From contig NZ_CP031557.1 in the NCBI RefSeq assembly GCF_003403075.1, forward strand, positions 3,534,001-3,598,000: 64,000 bases of DNA, given 5' to 3'. The DNA comes from Flavobacterium psychrotrophum (lineage in GTDB: Bacteria > Bacteroidota > Bacteroidia > Flavobacteriales > Flavobacteriaceae). A program made the translations under genes and the position numbers. The notes under the pieces are model-generated. The model ran no database searches. It was given only the letters and a program-made list of their open reading frames with translations, and was not told the origin of the DNA. Numbering within the stretch: position 1 is the first letter of the stretch; the number at the start of each line of letters is the position of its first letter. Positions 44,998-54,377 of the stretch are shown here, piece after piece.

Positions 44998-45765
44998 ATG
45001 AAGAAGCTATTTAAATTCATACTCAACACCATACCCCGCCCACTACTCATCCGTTTGAGTTATGTGGCGCGCCCAGTGCTGGCTTTTGCCCTTAAGGGCA
45101 ACACGTATACTGACCCGATAGACGGGCGCAGTTTTAAGAACTTTTTGCCGTATGGCTACGGGCATCAGCGCAACAATGTGCTTTCGCCCAGTACGCTTTC
45201 GCTGGAAAGGCACAGGCTGCTATGGCTGTACCTTAAGAATGAAACCAACTTTTTTACGGCTCCTAAAAAGGTATTGCACTTTGCTCCTGAACAGGCTTTT
45301 TACAAGCTATTCCGTGGGATGAAAAACCTTGATTACACTACAACCGACCTTTACTCTCCCCTGGCAGATGTAAAGGCTGATATATGTAACCTGCCATTTA
45401 AAGACAATGAGTACGACCTGATATTGTGTAACCACGTATTAGAACACATACCAGACGATACTAAAGCCATGCAGGAACTGTACCGCGTACTAAAACCGGG
45501 CGGTATGGCTATACTGCAAATACCACAGGACCTGAACCGCGCCACTACTTTTGAAGACAACACGATAACCGATCCTAAAGAGCGCGCCCGCATTTTTGGA
45601 CAGTACGACCACGTACGTGTTTATGGCCGTGATTATTTTGATAAGCTGCGCAGCATAGGCTTCCGCGTTGTGGAAGAAGATTATACCAAAAAGATAAACG
45701 CTGCCGATGTAGAACGCTATTGCTTAGCAAAAGGAGAGATTATTCCGGTTTGTTTTAAAGACTAA
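44998..45765 (+). CDS. Class I SAM-dependent methyltransferase
   Basis: A 255-residue protein of the Methyltransf_11 type. The SAM-binding core runs from VLHFAPEQAFYKLF through TTDLYSPLADVKADICNLPFKD and LILCNHVLEHIPDDTKAMQELYRVLKPGG, all typical. The N-terminal ~85 residues are basic and may form a cap. The first motif has APEQ rather than the common GxGxG glycine loop, so it is a variant. Substrate unknown. Followed by a terminator. Confidence 0.9.
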   Translation: MKKLFKFILNTIPRPLLIRLSYVARPVLAFALKGNTYTDPIDGRSFKNFLPYGYGHQRNNVLSPSTLSLERHRLLWLYLKNETNFFTAPKKVLHFAPEQAFYKLFRGMKNLDYTTTDLYSPLADVKADICNLPFKDNEYDLILCNHVLEHIPDDTKAMQELYRVLKPGGMAILQIPQDLNRATTFEDNTITDPKERARIFGQYDHVRVYGRDYFDKLRSIGFRVVEEDYTKKINAADVERYCLAKGEIIPVCFKD

Positions 45766-45787
45766 AAAATACAAAAAGTCATAAACT

Positions 45788-45821
45788 AAAAAGCCCCGGC
45801 AGATTACTGTCGGGGCTTTCT
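45788..45821. terminator. Bidirectional terminator
   Basis: AAAGCCCCGGCAG / (C)TGTCGGGGCTTT with A/T flanks between the methyltransferase and the convergent M16 protease. Confidence 0.92.
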
Positions 45822-45840
45822 CTATTTAAAGTGGATACAA

Positions 45841-48645
45841 TTACTTGGTTTCTTCAGGCATCAGCATACCGATAACCTTATCTTTAGTAAGATATTTTTT
45901 GGCTACCTCCTGTATGTCTTTTGCAGTAAGCGCATTTACCTTTTGCTCTACCGCCAGGATATTTTCTACGTTAGCACCGTTGTTGTAAGCCTGGGTAAAG
46001 TTATCCATCCAGAAGTTATTTTCGCGGATGTTCTTTTTATATTCCAATAGCTCCGCTTCCTTAAATTTAGAAAGGTCGGTTGCAGTAGGGCCATTGTCTA
46101 CGATCTTCTGAATTTCGCGCAATGCAGATGCCGTTAGCTTTTCAGCATTTTCAGGCCCGCACGGAAAAGACACATTAAAGTTATATGCAGGATAAGGCAC
46201 TTTGCTCATAGAACCGTATGCACCAATACCGTACACACCACTTTCGTTTTCGCGAAGCTCCTCAACAAGCTTAATACTTAGTATTTCGCCAAGAGCACTA
46301 AGGGCAGAAGCCTCTTTCTCGCTATACGGTGTTTCGCCATAGTACATAATACGTACAGAGCTTTTAGGCTCTGTACCTTTATTCACTACTTTTTTAAAGT
46401 CGCCTTTTGGTATGCGGTAGCCGGTATCTACAATCTTTTCTCTTTTGTCAGATGCTGGAAGTGATGCAATATATTTGGCTGCATACTCCTCCATTTTCTT
46501 GTCGTCAATATTCCCTACAAAGTAGAAATCAAAGTCGGCGGCATTAGCAAAACGCTCTTTATACTTATTAAAAGCAAGCTGGTAATCTGTTTTATCCCAG
46601 CTTTCTTTAGTAGGCACCAAACCATTAAAGCGTGGATTCTCTTTGTTAAGAAACGCCGAAAACTCCTGCATAAAATAATAGTTAGGCTCGCTCATCAGGT
46701 TGTCATAAAATGCAGACTGCTTTTGTTTGTAAGCCGTGTAAGCATCCGTATCATAATTAAGGTCGGTAAAATAAGCATACGCCATCTGGAACATATACTC
46801 CATATCTTTTGGCGTAGCGCTACCCCTAAGTCCTTCAGAAATACTGTATACATAAGGATTTACGTTAGCCAGTTTGCCGGTCATGAATTTATTGATGTCG
46901 TTTATCTTGGCACCGCTAAAGCCTGCTTCATATACTGCTCCATTAGCCCACTGCGTTTTTTTGTAGTCGTCATTACTATACATATTACTGCCTCCATGAC
47001 TTACAGCCTCCATAAGAATTTCGTCGTTCTTAAAATCAGTTTTCTTATAGGTTACTTTAGCACCATTACTTAATGTAAGCGTAGTAGTACCCAGCTTAGC
47101 ATTGGTTTCTTTTTTAACCACACTGCCGGGTTTTACCTCGTTGCGAAGCAGGCCACTAATAACCGCAGCATCGTTATATGCAGTAAGATCATCCCCGGTA
47201 CTGTTTAGTATGGCAAGCACCTCTTGCTCTGTAGGCTTTTTAAGACCGTCTTTTTCAGGGCCTGTAAGAATAACCACACGGCTGTCATCCCTTATATACT
47301 CTTTTATAAGGCCATTTACATCTGTAAGGCTTATACCCGGTAATTCTTTTTGCAGCCTTTCATATTCCCATGCAATACCCGGCGAAGCCTCTTTAGTAAG
47401 GAAATGTTGCTGATAGCCATATACAAAATTTTCAGACTCTGTTTTGTCGCGGTCATTGTATTGGCTTTCTATCTGCGCCAGAAACTGGGTTTTGGCACGA
47501 TCAAGCTCACTTTGCGTAAACCCGAATTTTTTAACCCTTAGGTTTTCCTCAACCAATGTCTTAAGGGCATCAAGCTGTTTACTGTCCTGTGTCATGGCAT
47601 ATGACTGGTAGGCCTCTTTAGGGCGCACCCAGCTGCGGCCGTGGTAGCTATAGCCAAAGGTGTATGGTGGTGTGGGTGTATGTGTAAGCTCTTCGAGCCT
47701 GTTGTTTAGCATGGTACTAAAAAGCCCTTCGCTAAGATAATGCCTAAAGTCGCCCAGGGTAACGTTTGGTTTCGGCAGCCCTTTATCTTTATACATCAAT
47801 TGCACGTCTGATGATGAGGCTTCTTTATCTGTTTCGATAGCTACAAAAGTCTCAGCGTGGTTAGGCAGGTCAAAACTACCGCGCGGACGTTCTTTCTTAG
47901 GATTCTTGTACGATTCAAAATGATCTTTGATCTTTTTTTCCATAGCAGCTACATCAATGTCGCCTACTACAATAACTGCCATAAGGTCTGGCCTGTACCA
48001 GTCTTTATAAAATCGGGTAAGCACATCGTACTTAAAGTTTTCAAGGATATTCTTCTTACCTATCGGCATCCTGTCGGCATAGTGTGATTTGTACAGCATC
48101 TTAGGCATGTAGCGTTTTTCCATACGGTCGCTGGCGCCAAGCCCCAAGCGGTATTCTTCAAGCACTACACCACGCTCTTTATCAACCTCTTCCGGCGTTA
48201 GCACCGCATTAAAAGCCCAATCTTCAATAATCTGGAAACCTTTCTCCAGTTTTTCAGGATTATCAGACGGGATAGGCAGGAAATATACCGTTTCGTCAAA
48301 ACTGGTATATGCGTTAAGGTGTTGCCCAAATTTTACCCCAATGCTTTGCAGGTAATCTACCAGCTTGTTCTTAGGAAAACGTTTGGTGCCATTAAAGTTC
48401 ATGTGCTCCATAAAGTGGGCAAGGCCCTGCTGGTCGTCATCTTCGAGTACCGAACCGGCGTTTACCACAAGGCGAAGGTCGACTTTGTTTTCGGGCTTGC
48501 TGTTCTTACGAATGTAATACGTAAGGCCGTTTTTAAGTTTACCTGTCTTAACATTAGGATCGAAAGGGATGGGACTGTTCAGGTCCTGAGCCGTGACATA
48601 AATAGGCGCGGCAACCAGGAACATCCATAAGGAAAAATGTTTCAT
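45841..48645 (-). CDS. M16 family zinc protease, PqqL-like
   Basis: A 934-residue periplasmic metalloprotease made of two tandem M16 halves. The signal peptide (cleavage near VTA-QD, about residue 19-20) is followed by the zinc motif HFMEHMNF (H77, E80, H81) and PTPPYTFGYSYHGRSW midway in the N-terminal half. The C-terminal half (from about 510) is the non-catalytic M16 repeat. The length and start resemble E. coli PqqL, linked to peptide uptake and iron-related processing. Unlike the 26-30 kb pair, both halves are one chain here. Convergent with the methyltransferase, divergent from the plug protein. Confidence 0.94.
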   Translation of the reverse strand: MKHFSLWMFLVAAPIYVTAQDLNSPIPFDPNVKTGKLKNGLTYYIRKNSKPENKVDLRLVVNAGSVLEDDDQQGLAHFMEHMNFNGTKRFPKNKLVDYLQSIGVKFGQHLNAYTSFDETVYFLPIPSDNPEKLEKGFQIIEDWAFNAVLTPEEVDKERGVVLEEYRLGLGASDRMEKRYMPKMLYKSHYADRMPIGKKNILENFKYDVLTRFYKDWYRPDLMAVIVVGDIDVAAMEKKIKDHFESYKNPKKERPRGSFDLPNHAETFVAIETDKEASSSDVQLMYKDKGLPKPNVTLGDFRHYLSEGLFSTMLNNRLEELTHTPTPPYTFGYSYHGRSWVRPKEAYQSYAMTQDSKQLDALKTLVEENLRVKKFGFTQSELDRAKTQFLAQIESQYNDRDKTESENFVYGYQQHFLTKEASPGIAWEYERLQKELPGISLTDVNGLIKEYIRDDSRVVILTGPEKDGLKKPTEQEVLAILNSTGDDLTAYNDAAVISGLLRNEVKPGSVVKKETNAKLGTTTLTLSNGAKVTYKKTDFKNDEILMEAVSHGGSNMYSNDDYKKTQWANGAVYEAGFSGAKINDINKFMTGKLANVNPYVYSISEGLRGSATPKDMEYMFQMAYAYFTDLNYDTDAYTAYKQKQSAFYDNLMSEPNYYFMQEFSAFLNKENPRFNGLVPTKESWDKTDYQLAFNKYKERFANAADFDFYFVGNIDDKKMEEYAAKYIASLPASDKREKIVDTGYRIPKGDFKKVVNKGTEPKSSVRIMYYGETPYSEKEASALSALGEILSIKLVEELRENESGVYGIGAYGSMSKVPYPAYNFNVSFPCGPENAEKLTASALREIQKIVDNGPTATDLSKFKEAELLEYKKNIRENNFWMDNFTQAYNNGANVENILAVEQKVNALTAKDIQEVAKKYLTKDKVIGMLMPEETK

Positions 48646-48770
48646 GATTGATTGAAATTAGAAATTGGTTGATAGTAAAACTACAAATTTTAAGTTTTAT
48701 TTTACTGTTAAATAATTAAATATCATTACCTGTATTATTGGCATTACTATTGCATTACAGTATTTTTAGT

Positions 48771-48778
48771 ATCTTTAC
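48771..48778 (+). promoter_or_regulatory. Near-consensus -7 box for the T9SS plug gene
   Basis: TATCTTTA differs from TAnnTTTG only at the last base and lies 28 bases before the ATG at 48807. Confidence 0.4.
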
Positions 48779-48806
48779 ACTTGACGATTAAAAAAACAAA
48801 CATATA

Positions 48807-50069
48807 ATGATGCAGCCCCTTTACCGGCTCGTTGCCCTTGCCTTACTGCTTCCGCTTTTTACCAATGCACAAGTGCAGCAGGAAGTGGCTCCGCCTTATA
48901 ATATTAAAACTGTTTCTTTTATTCAGAACAACGAAAATGTATTCCCCTACTTTAGGCTGGGCGATACCTTTACGCTGGCATTTGACGACCTGTTTGGTAA
49001 CGAGGCCAACTATTACTACTCACTGCAACATTGTAATTATGACTGGACACCCAGCACCCAGCTTAGCGTGAACGACTATGTGCAGGGTTTTGATAACCAA
49101 CGCATACAAACCTATAACAACTCATTCAACACGCTACAAATATACAGCCGCTATACGCTGAGTTTCCCTAATCAGTTTACCCGCATACTACTATCCGGAA
49201 ACTACATTTTAAACATACTTAATGATGATCGCGAAGTGGTTTTTAGCCGTAGGATGATTATTTACCAGGAGCAGGTAGGTGTGCCGGTTCAGGTAAAACG
49301 CGCCCGCGATGTTGAGAACATACAGGAAAAACACAACCTTGATTTTTCTATTAAAAGCGAATCAATATTGTTCCAGAGTCCGTTGCAAAACGTAAAGGTG
49401 GCATTATTCCAGAACGGACGTTTTGACAATGCTATTTACAACATTAAAGCACAGTACACCATAGGCAACGACCTGATTTATAAATACAATAAGGAAACCC
49501 AGTTTTATGCGGGTAACGAATACTGGTATTTTGAAAATAAAGATATAAGAAATGCTGTAAACAATGTAGCCCGCGTTACCGCAGGAGAAATTTACAACTC
49601 TATACTGTATACCAATGATGCACGCGCTAACAAGCCTTACACTTACTACCCCGACGTTAATGGTAACTTTGTAACAAAGAACATTAACAACAGCGTAAGT
49701 GACCAGACTTTGGAATCTGACTACAGCTGGGTGTTTTTTAAACTGAGCGCACCGGCACTTTTTGATAAGAAACCAATATATGTGGGCGGTATGTTTAATA
49801 ACTATGTAAAGACCGACGAGTATAAGCTGGATTATGTAGAGAAAACAAATACCTACGAAAAAGCTATAATGATAAAGCAGGGTTTTACAAACTATATGTA
49901 CATCACTACAACCAAGGACGGATCTGTAGACGGGAAGAATGCCGTAGACGGTAACTTTTACCAGACAGAAGACCAGTATGATATTTTTGTGTACTACCGC
50001 CAAAACAATGAGCGCTACGACCGCGTTATAGGCCGTGGATCGGCAAATTCGCAAAATATTATAAACTAG
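48807..50069 (+). CDS. Type IX secretion system plug protein (DUF5103)
   Basis: A 420-residue secreted protein of the DUF5103 family. In Flavobacterium johnsoniae a member was seen as the Plug that closes the periplasmic side of the SprA translocon. The signal peptide (about 1-21, ending TNAQ) is followed by an all-beta sequence, with family-typical DYNHCNYDW-like text reading YYSLQHCNYDWTPSTQLSVNDY, RILLSGNYILNIL, PIYVGGMFNNY and FYQTEDQYDIFVYYRQN near the end. Two Met codons sit in tandem at the start (48807 and 48810); either is possible. It lies about 46 kb from sprA in this window. Confidence 0.93.
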   Translation: MMQPLYRLVALALLLPLFTNAQVQQEVAPPYNIKTVSFIQNNENVFPYFRLGDTFTLAFDDLFGNEANYYYSLQHCNYDWTPSTQLSVNDYVQGFDNQRIQTYNNSFNTLQIYSRYTLSFPNQFTRILLSGNYILNILNDDREVVFSRRMIIYQEQVGVPVQVKRARDVENIQEKHNLDFSIKSESILFQSPLQNVKVALFQNGRFDNAIYNIKAQYTIGNDLIYKYNKETQFYAGNEYWYFENKDIRNAVNNVARVTAGEIYNSILYTNDARANKPYTYYPDVNGNFVTKNINNSVSDQTLESDYSWVFFKLSAPALFDKKPIYVGGMFNNYVKTDEYKLDYVEKTNTYEKAIMIKQGFTNYMYITTTKDGSVDGKNAVDGNFYQTEDQYDIFVYYRQNNERYDRVIGRGSANSQNIIN

Positions 50070-50132
50070 GAAACGAAGAGTTAAAATTTAGTTTGATTTA
50101 ATTTAATGCTACGGTTGTAAACCTCAATTGCT

Positions 50133-50140
50133 TAAATTTG
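50133..50140 (+). promoter_or_regulatory. -7 box for apaG
   Basis: TAAATTTG fits TAnnTTTG and lies 33 bases before ATG 50174. It overlaps the frame's alternative TTG start at 50138, which argues against that start. Confidence 0.5.
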
Positions 50141-50173
50141 TATTTTTACAACACAACACCTTATATTTTGTAT

Positions 50174-50560
50174 ATGGTATCACAAATAACAAGAGGCATA
50201 AAAATATCTGTATCTACCAGTTTTGAAGGCACGTACTTTAAAAACTACAGGATACAATTTGCTTTTAGCTATGAGATTACCATAGAGAACCAAAGCAAAG
50301 ATTCGGTACAGTTAAATTCCCGCCACTGGGAAATTTACGACTCCCTTAACGACCTTGAAATTGTAGATGGCGAAGGTGTAATAGGTAAAAAACCTGTGCT
50401 TAAGCCCGGCGAAAAACACACCTATAGTTCAGGCTGCCTGTTATCATCTCCCTTTGGGGCCATGAGAGGTCATTTTAGCATGGTAAACTTTACCACAACA
50501 CGTGCGTTTAAGGTTATAGTACCTACCTTTAGGCTGAGTGCTCCTTTTGCACTCAATTAA
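50174..50560 (+). CDS. apaG: ApaG domain protein
   Basis: A 128-residue ApaG (DUF525) protein with a fibronectin III-like fold. Function is poorly known; E. coli ApaG was linked to Co2+ resistance and Mg2+ efflux, and the eukaryotic F-box versions suggest binding roles. It spans the whole domain: FAFSYEITIENQSKDSVQLNSRHWEI, VDGEGVIGKKPVLKPGE, YSSGCLLSSPFGAMRGHFSM. I use ATG 50174 (MVSQITRGIKISVSTSFEG) rather than the TTG at 50138. Confidence 0.93.
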   Translation: MVSQITRGIKISVSTSFEGTYFKNYRIQFAFSYEITIENQSKDSVQLNSRHWEIYDSLNDLEIVDGEGVIGKKPVLKPGEKHTYSSGCLLSSPFGAMRGHFSMVNFTTTRAFKVIVPTFRLSAPFALN

Positions 50561-50673
50561 TTTTTTTTGCAAAGTCATACAAAGAAGACACCAGGTCTCT
50601 AAAAGGTTTTTCCTGATTCAGTATACAAATAAAATATGCTTAGAACCTTAAGCAGTCAAGCCTGTATATTATG

Positions 50674-50716
50674 TAAACTTTGTGAACCTTTGTCCTTCTT
50701 GGCGAAACTTTGCGAA
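50674..50716. repeat. CTTTG-rich repeat related to the GxxExxY cassette ends
   Basis: Contains CTTTGTGAACCTTTG and GAAACTTTGCGAAA, the same building blocks as the arms at 44501-44544 and 44948-44991. It lies in the apaG-pruA gap with no gene inside. Confidence 0.5.
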
Positions 50717-50751
50717 ATAGTATTCTGCAACAGCTTGTTCAAATTTCTTTG

Positions 50752-50759
50752 TACCTTTG
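50752..50759 (+). promoter_or_regulatory. Probable -7 box for pruA
   Basis: TACCTTTG is a full TAnnTTTG match, 54 bases before the ATG at 50814. The only TTG upstream is 14 bases away, too close for a normal -33. Confidence 0.5.
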
Positions 50760-50813
50760 TGCTGCAAATTATTTTTGCCATTCAAACAAGTGAGAACGAA
50801 AAACTAAAACAAC

Positions 50814-52439
50814 ATGCCTAAAGGAATTTACAACGTGCCTGTGGCCGTAAATGAACCGGTAAAAAGCTACGCACCCGGCAGCAAAGAACGCGAACAGGTG
50901 CTTACTGCGTTTAAAGAATTGTACAGTACTTCTGTTGACGTGCCTTTATACATTGGTGCAGAAGAAATACGCACCGGTAAGACCAAAACCATCAACCCTC
51001 CTTTCGACCATAAAAAAACCGTGGGTATTTACCACGAAGCAGAAAAACAACAAATAGAGCAGGCGATAGCCACAGCACTTGAGGCCCGTAAAAAATGGGC
51101 AGCGCTGGGCTGGGAGCACCGCGCAGGGATATTCCTTAAAGCTGCCGAATTGCTTGCAGGGCCTTTCCGTGCCAAAATAAATGCAGCAACCATGATAGCC
51201 CAGGCAAAAACTGTGCACCAGGCAGAGATTGACGCAGCATGTGAGTTCATCGATTTCCTGAGGTTTAATGTGCAGTTTATGCAACAGATATATGGTGAGC
51301 AGCCTATATCTTCTGAAGGGATATGGAATCGCCTGGAGTACCGCCCGCTGGAAGGTTTTGTATATGCCATTACCCCTTTTAACTTTACAGCAATTTCCGG
51401 CAACCTGCCTGCCGCACCTGCCCTTATGGGCAACGTTGTGGTATGGAAACCAAGCGCAAGCCAGGTATACAGCGCACAGGTAATCATGGAAGTGTTTAAA
51501 CTTGCGGGACTGCCTGCAGGTGTAATAAACATGGTACATGGCGACCCGGTAATGATTACTGACACCCTTGTATCAAGCCCTGACTTTGCCGGTATACACT
51601 ACACAGGTTCTACGCACGTATTTAATGATCTTTGGTCTAAAATAGGGCAAAACGTACCTAAATATAAAACATATCCACGCATAGTGGGCGAAACCGGCGG
51701 TAAAGACTTTGTGGTTGCACACCCAAGCAGTATTCCTGCAGAGGTAGCTACAGCACTAAGCCGTGGCGCTTTTGAGTACCAGGGGCAAAAATGTTCAGCT
51801 GCATCTCGTGCTTATATCCCGCAAAGCATCTGGCCACAGGTTAAAGAACTTTTAGTTAAAGATATCGCATCGTTTAAAATGGGTTCGCCGGAAGATACTA
51901 CCAACTTTGTTTCGGCAGTAATACATGAGGGCTCTTTTGACAAGCTTGCGAAATACATTGATACAGCTAAAGCATCTGCCGATGCCGAAATTATTGCCGG
52001 TGGTGGTTACGATAAATCTGTTGGCTGGTTTATAGAGCCTACCGTTATTGTAACAACAAACCCTAAATACGAAACCCTTACTACCGAGCTTTTCGGCCCG
52101 GTACTAACTATATATGTTTATGAAGATGCCCAGTGGGCAGAAACGCTTAAGCTTGTAGACGAAACATCACCATACGCCCTTACAGGCGCTATATTCAGCC
52201 AGGATCGCTATGCGGTAGAAGAAGCTACTAAAGCACTTGAAAACGCAGCGGGCAACTTCTACATTAACGACAAGCCTACCGGTGCCGTTGTAGGCCAGCA
52301 GCCATTTGGTGGCGCGCGTGCTTCGGGCACTAATGACAAGGCAGGATCTGTACTTAACCTTTACCGTTGGGTATCGCCGCGTACTATCAAAGAAACGTTT
52401 GTACCACCTGTAGATTATAGGTATCCTTTCTTAGGGTAA
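50814..52439 (+). CDS. pruA: L-glutamate gamma-semialdehyde dehydrogenase
   Basis: Oxidises glutamate semialdehyde (P5C) to glutamate with NAD+, the second step of proline breakdown. The 541 residues form the aldehyde dehydrogenase fold. The NAD region is FNFTAISGNLPAAPALMGNVVVWKPS, the general-base Glu is in VGETGGKDFVVAH, the catalytic Cys is in YQGQKCSAASRAYIP, and the C-terminal substrate loop is PFGGARASGTNDKAG. It is the stand-alone form, without a fused proline dehydrogenase; no putA/prodh gene is nearby. Monocistronic, with terminator after. Confidence 0.96.
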   Translation: MPKGIYNVPVAVNEPVKSYAPGSKEREQVLTAFKELYSTSVDVPLYIGAEEIRTGKTKTINPPFDHKKTVGIYHEAEKQQIEQAIATALEARKKWAALGWEHRAGIFLKAAELLAGPFRAKINAATMIAQAKTVHQAEIDAACEFIDFLRFNVQFMQQIYGEQPISSEGIWNRLEYRPLEGFVYAITPFNFTAISGNLPAAPALMGNVVVWKPSASQVYSAQVIMEVFKLAGLPAGVINMVHGDPVMITDTLVSSPDFAGIHYTGSTHVFNDLWSKIGQNVPKYKTYPRIVGETGGKDFVVAHPSSIPAEVATALSRGAFEYQGQKCSAASRAYIPQSIWPQVKELLVKDIASFKMGSPEDTTNFVSAVIHEGSFDKLAKYIDTAKASADAEIIAGGGYDKSVGWFIEPTVIVTTNPKYETLTTELFGPVLTIYVYEDAQWAETLKLVDETSPYALTGAIFSQDRYAVEEATKALENAAGNFYINDKPTGAVVGQQPFGGARASGTNDKAGSVLNLYRWVSPRTIKETFVPPVDYRYPFLG

Positions 52440-52462
52440 CCATTTACAAGTATAAATAACAG

Positions 52463-52496
52463 AAGCACGGATCATTTTATGGTTCGTGCTTTTTTC
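52463..52496 (+). terminator. Terminator of pruA
   Basis: AAGCACG stem with CGTGCTT and T-rich tail, a few internal mismatches. Confidence 0.8.
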
Positions 52497-52723
52497 TTTG
52501 CTCAATTATTAAACAACTGCTACGTCTTAGCAACTGCGTAATTAAATACGCATTTAGAATATTACTTTCGACACATAAATAAACGCGTAACAAAAAACCC
52601 GAAATCCATTAAATAAAAAAAGGAGCAGAACATTAGTCCTCACCCCTTAATTGTTTGTTTCCCCAGAGCAGCAAAAGTATTATAACAAAGGGGAATAAAG
52701 TATTAACGTAAAGTTAAAAACAG

Positions 52724-53773
52724 TTATAACTTTTTACGCATCATCAGGTCGGTTTGCTCATCATTGCCTACTTTAAAAATATGCGTATCAAAAGCCACAA
52801 AACCATTTTTTTGATAGAACTTTATAGCCCTGATGTTCTCTTCCCACACGCCCAGCCATAACGATGTTTTATTACCAGCCAGCGCTACTTCCAGGGCTTT
52901 GTTATACAACAACTGCCCTACTTTTTTACCGTGGTATGCACTCTTAACATAAATACGCTCAATTTCTACCGAAGTACTTTCCTGAAGTTCGGTCTGCGCG
53001 CTACCAAAATTCAGTTTTAAATAGCCAACCATAACATTACCTTCACGGGCTATAAAAAAGAACGACTCAGGATTGCTTAACTCAGCAGTAATTTTCTCTT
53101 TGCCAAAGCTCCGCTCCAGATAGGCATTCATTTCTGCTTCATCATTCCGTTCTGAAAAAGTTTCAGAAAAGGTTTCCCTGCCAATTTGCCTTACGGCATC
53201 AACATCTGCTAAAGTAGCCTTTACAATTTCTATACTATCCATACCTTTTATGTAATCTACTTTCTTAATGGCGTAAATAAAATTCAGTTTTGGCGCTTCG
53301 CCAAAATAAGTTACCGTTTCTTCACCGGTTTTTATAGCACCCAGTCTTTCAATAGCCATTTGCGAACGTACATTTACCGCACCTACCTGAAAATATACCG
53401 TTGCAACAAATGTAAAGGCATAATCAAGCATGAGCCGCTTAACTGACGGATTAATACCACTACCCCAGCATTTTGTGTCATAAAAGGTATAGCCTATCAT
53501 GATACTGCTATCAGCTACATCATGATTATAAAAACGTGTGCTGCCTATAACCTCATCCGTTTGTTTATCTATAATTTTAAAGGCACCTTTACTCTCTATC
53601 GCGCCCTGAAAGAAAACCTCAAATACATCTCTCTTCCAACGGTCTTTGTTAGGATGCTGCTCCCATATTGCAGGATCTGAAGCCACCCTGTAAAGCGCCT
53701 CAAAATCTGATTCTTCTAAGGGTTTAAGGATTACGCTGTCGTTTTCTAAAACAGGCTGTATAGTAAAACTCAT
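52724..53773 (-). CDS. Two-domain GNAT acetyltransferase fusion
   Basis: A 349-residue protein with two acetyltransferase domains. The first (about 1-172) is RimJ/RimL-like: LKPLEESDFEALYRVASDPAIWEQHP, then WGSGINPSVKRLMLDYAF and VNVRSQMAIERLGA. The second (about 178-349) is another GNAT: IVKATLADVDAVRQIGRETFSETFSERN, then VEIERIYVKSAYHGKKVGQLLYNKALEVA and WEENIRAIKFYQKNGF. The second domain has the full acetyl-CoA loop YHGKKVG; the first has the weaker WGSGIN. An internal ATG near 53240 could have been the original start of the second half. Substrates unknown. Confidence 0.9.
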   Translation of the reverse strand: MSFTIQPVLENDSVILKPLEESDFEALYRVASDPAIWEQHPNKDRWKRDVFEVFFQGAIESKGAFKIIDKQTDEVIGSTRFYNHDVADSSIMIGYTFYDTKCWGSGINPSVKRLMLDYAFTFVATVYFQVGAVNVRSQMAIERLGAIKTGEETVTYFGEAPKLNFIYAIKKVDYIKGMDSIEIVKATLADVDAVRQIGRETFSETFSERNDEAEMNAYLERSFGKEKITAELSNPESFFFIAREGNVMVGYLKLNFGSAQTELQESTSVEIERIYVKSAYHGKKVGQLLYNKALEVALAGNKTSLWLGVWEENIRAIKFYQKNGFVAFDTHIFKVGNDEQTDLMMRKKL

Positions 53774-53797
53774 GATGATTATTTAACTGATGAAGTA

Positions 53798-53805
53798 CAA
53801 ATTTA
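53798..53805 (-). promoter_or_regulatory. Possible -7 box for the double GNAT gene
   Basis: Minus-strand TAAATTTG, 24 bases before the ATG at 53773; no -33 partner seen. Confidence 0.4.
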
Positions 53806-53859
53806 TGGCTTAACCGGGACTTATAGAAATTGCCTGATAAAATTTGCAAGAAGTATAAA

Positions 53860-53890
53860 AACAAAAAAGCCTCAACTTTCGTTAAGGCTT
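53860..53890 (-). terminator. Terminator of the tRNA cluster
   Basis: AAGCCTCAAC-TTTC-GTTAAGGCTT hairpin with minus-strand T run, after the last tRNA. Confidence 0.88.
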
Positions 53891-53900
53891 TCAATTTCTG

Positions 53901-53973
53901 AGCGAAAAACGGGATTCGAACCCGCGACCTCCACCTTGGCAAGGTGGCGCTCTACCAACTGAGCTATTTTCGC
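53901..53973 (-). tRNA. tRNA-Gly (anticodon GCC), copy 2
   Basis: 73 bases, acceptor GCGAAAA paired with TTTTCGC, anticodon stem CCACC/GGTGG with loop TTGCCAA. Identical to the copy at 54116-54188. No encoded CCA. Confidence 0.97.
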
Positions 53974-53978
53974 AGTAA

Positions 53979-54004
53979 AAAACCTTTCCTTTCGGCAAGG
54001 TTTT
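53979..54004 (-). other. Hairpin between tRNA-Leu and tRNA-Gly
   Basis: AAAACCTTTCC-TTTC-GGCAAGGTTTT (one mismatch) between two tRNAs. It could be a processing signal or an internal terminator of the cluster. Confidence 0.6.
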
Positions 54005-54012
54005 ATTTTTTG

Positions 54013-54098
54013 TACTCAAGGCGGGACTTGAACCCGCACGGGCATTACTGCCCACTGGATTTTAAGTCCAGCGTGTCTACCAATTCCACCACTCAAGC
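54013..54098 (-). tRNA. tRNA-Leu (anticodon TAA)
   Basis: 86 bases with the long variable arm of class II tRNAs. Anticodon stem CTGGA/TCCAG with loop CTTAAAA; variable arm GGGCAGTAATGCCC; T-arm GGTTCAAGT. The acceptor stem contains several G-T pairs. Confidence 0.95.
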
Positions 54099-54115
54099 AT
54101 AACAGGTAGTAACCG

Positions 54116-54188
54116 AGCGAAAAACGGGATTCGAACCCGCGACCTCCACCTTGGCAAGGTGGCGCTCTACCAACTGAGCTATTTTCGC
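54116..54188 (-). tRNA. tRNA-Gly (anticodon GCC), copy 1
   Basis: First tRNA of a Gly-Leu-Gly transcript, identical to the copy at 53901-53973. Loop TTGCCAA, anticodon GCC. Confidence 0.97.
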
Positions 54189-54232
54189 ATTATTTCAAAA
54201 AACCACTACTGTCATTGCCAGTAATTCGGTTG

Positions 54233-54262
54233 CAAATATACACAGGTTTTTGATACCTGCAA
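54233..54262 (-). promoter_or_regulatory. Promoter of the tRNA Gly-Leu-Gly cluster
   Basis: Minus-strand TTG (54262-54260) and TATATTTG (54240-54233), 19 bases apart; first tRNA begins 45 bases downstream. Confidence 0.65.
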
Positions 54263-54377
54263 GGGTTTACAGCATAAAAAAATCCATTAAAACATAATCT
54301 ATTGATAACGTTTACTTTGAAAATAGAGTTTTTAACAAAGTTACCTCTACGAATCATTCCGGACCATAACAGCATTG

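Noticed and set aside
50636..50821. 61-codon frame upstream of pruA
   Set aside because: Its sequence is made of the CTTTG-rich repeat and promoter region and runs into pruA; composition is not protein-like.
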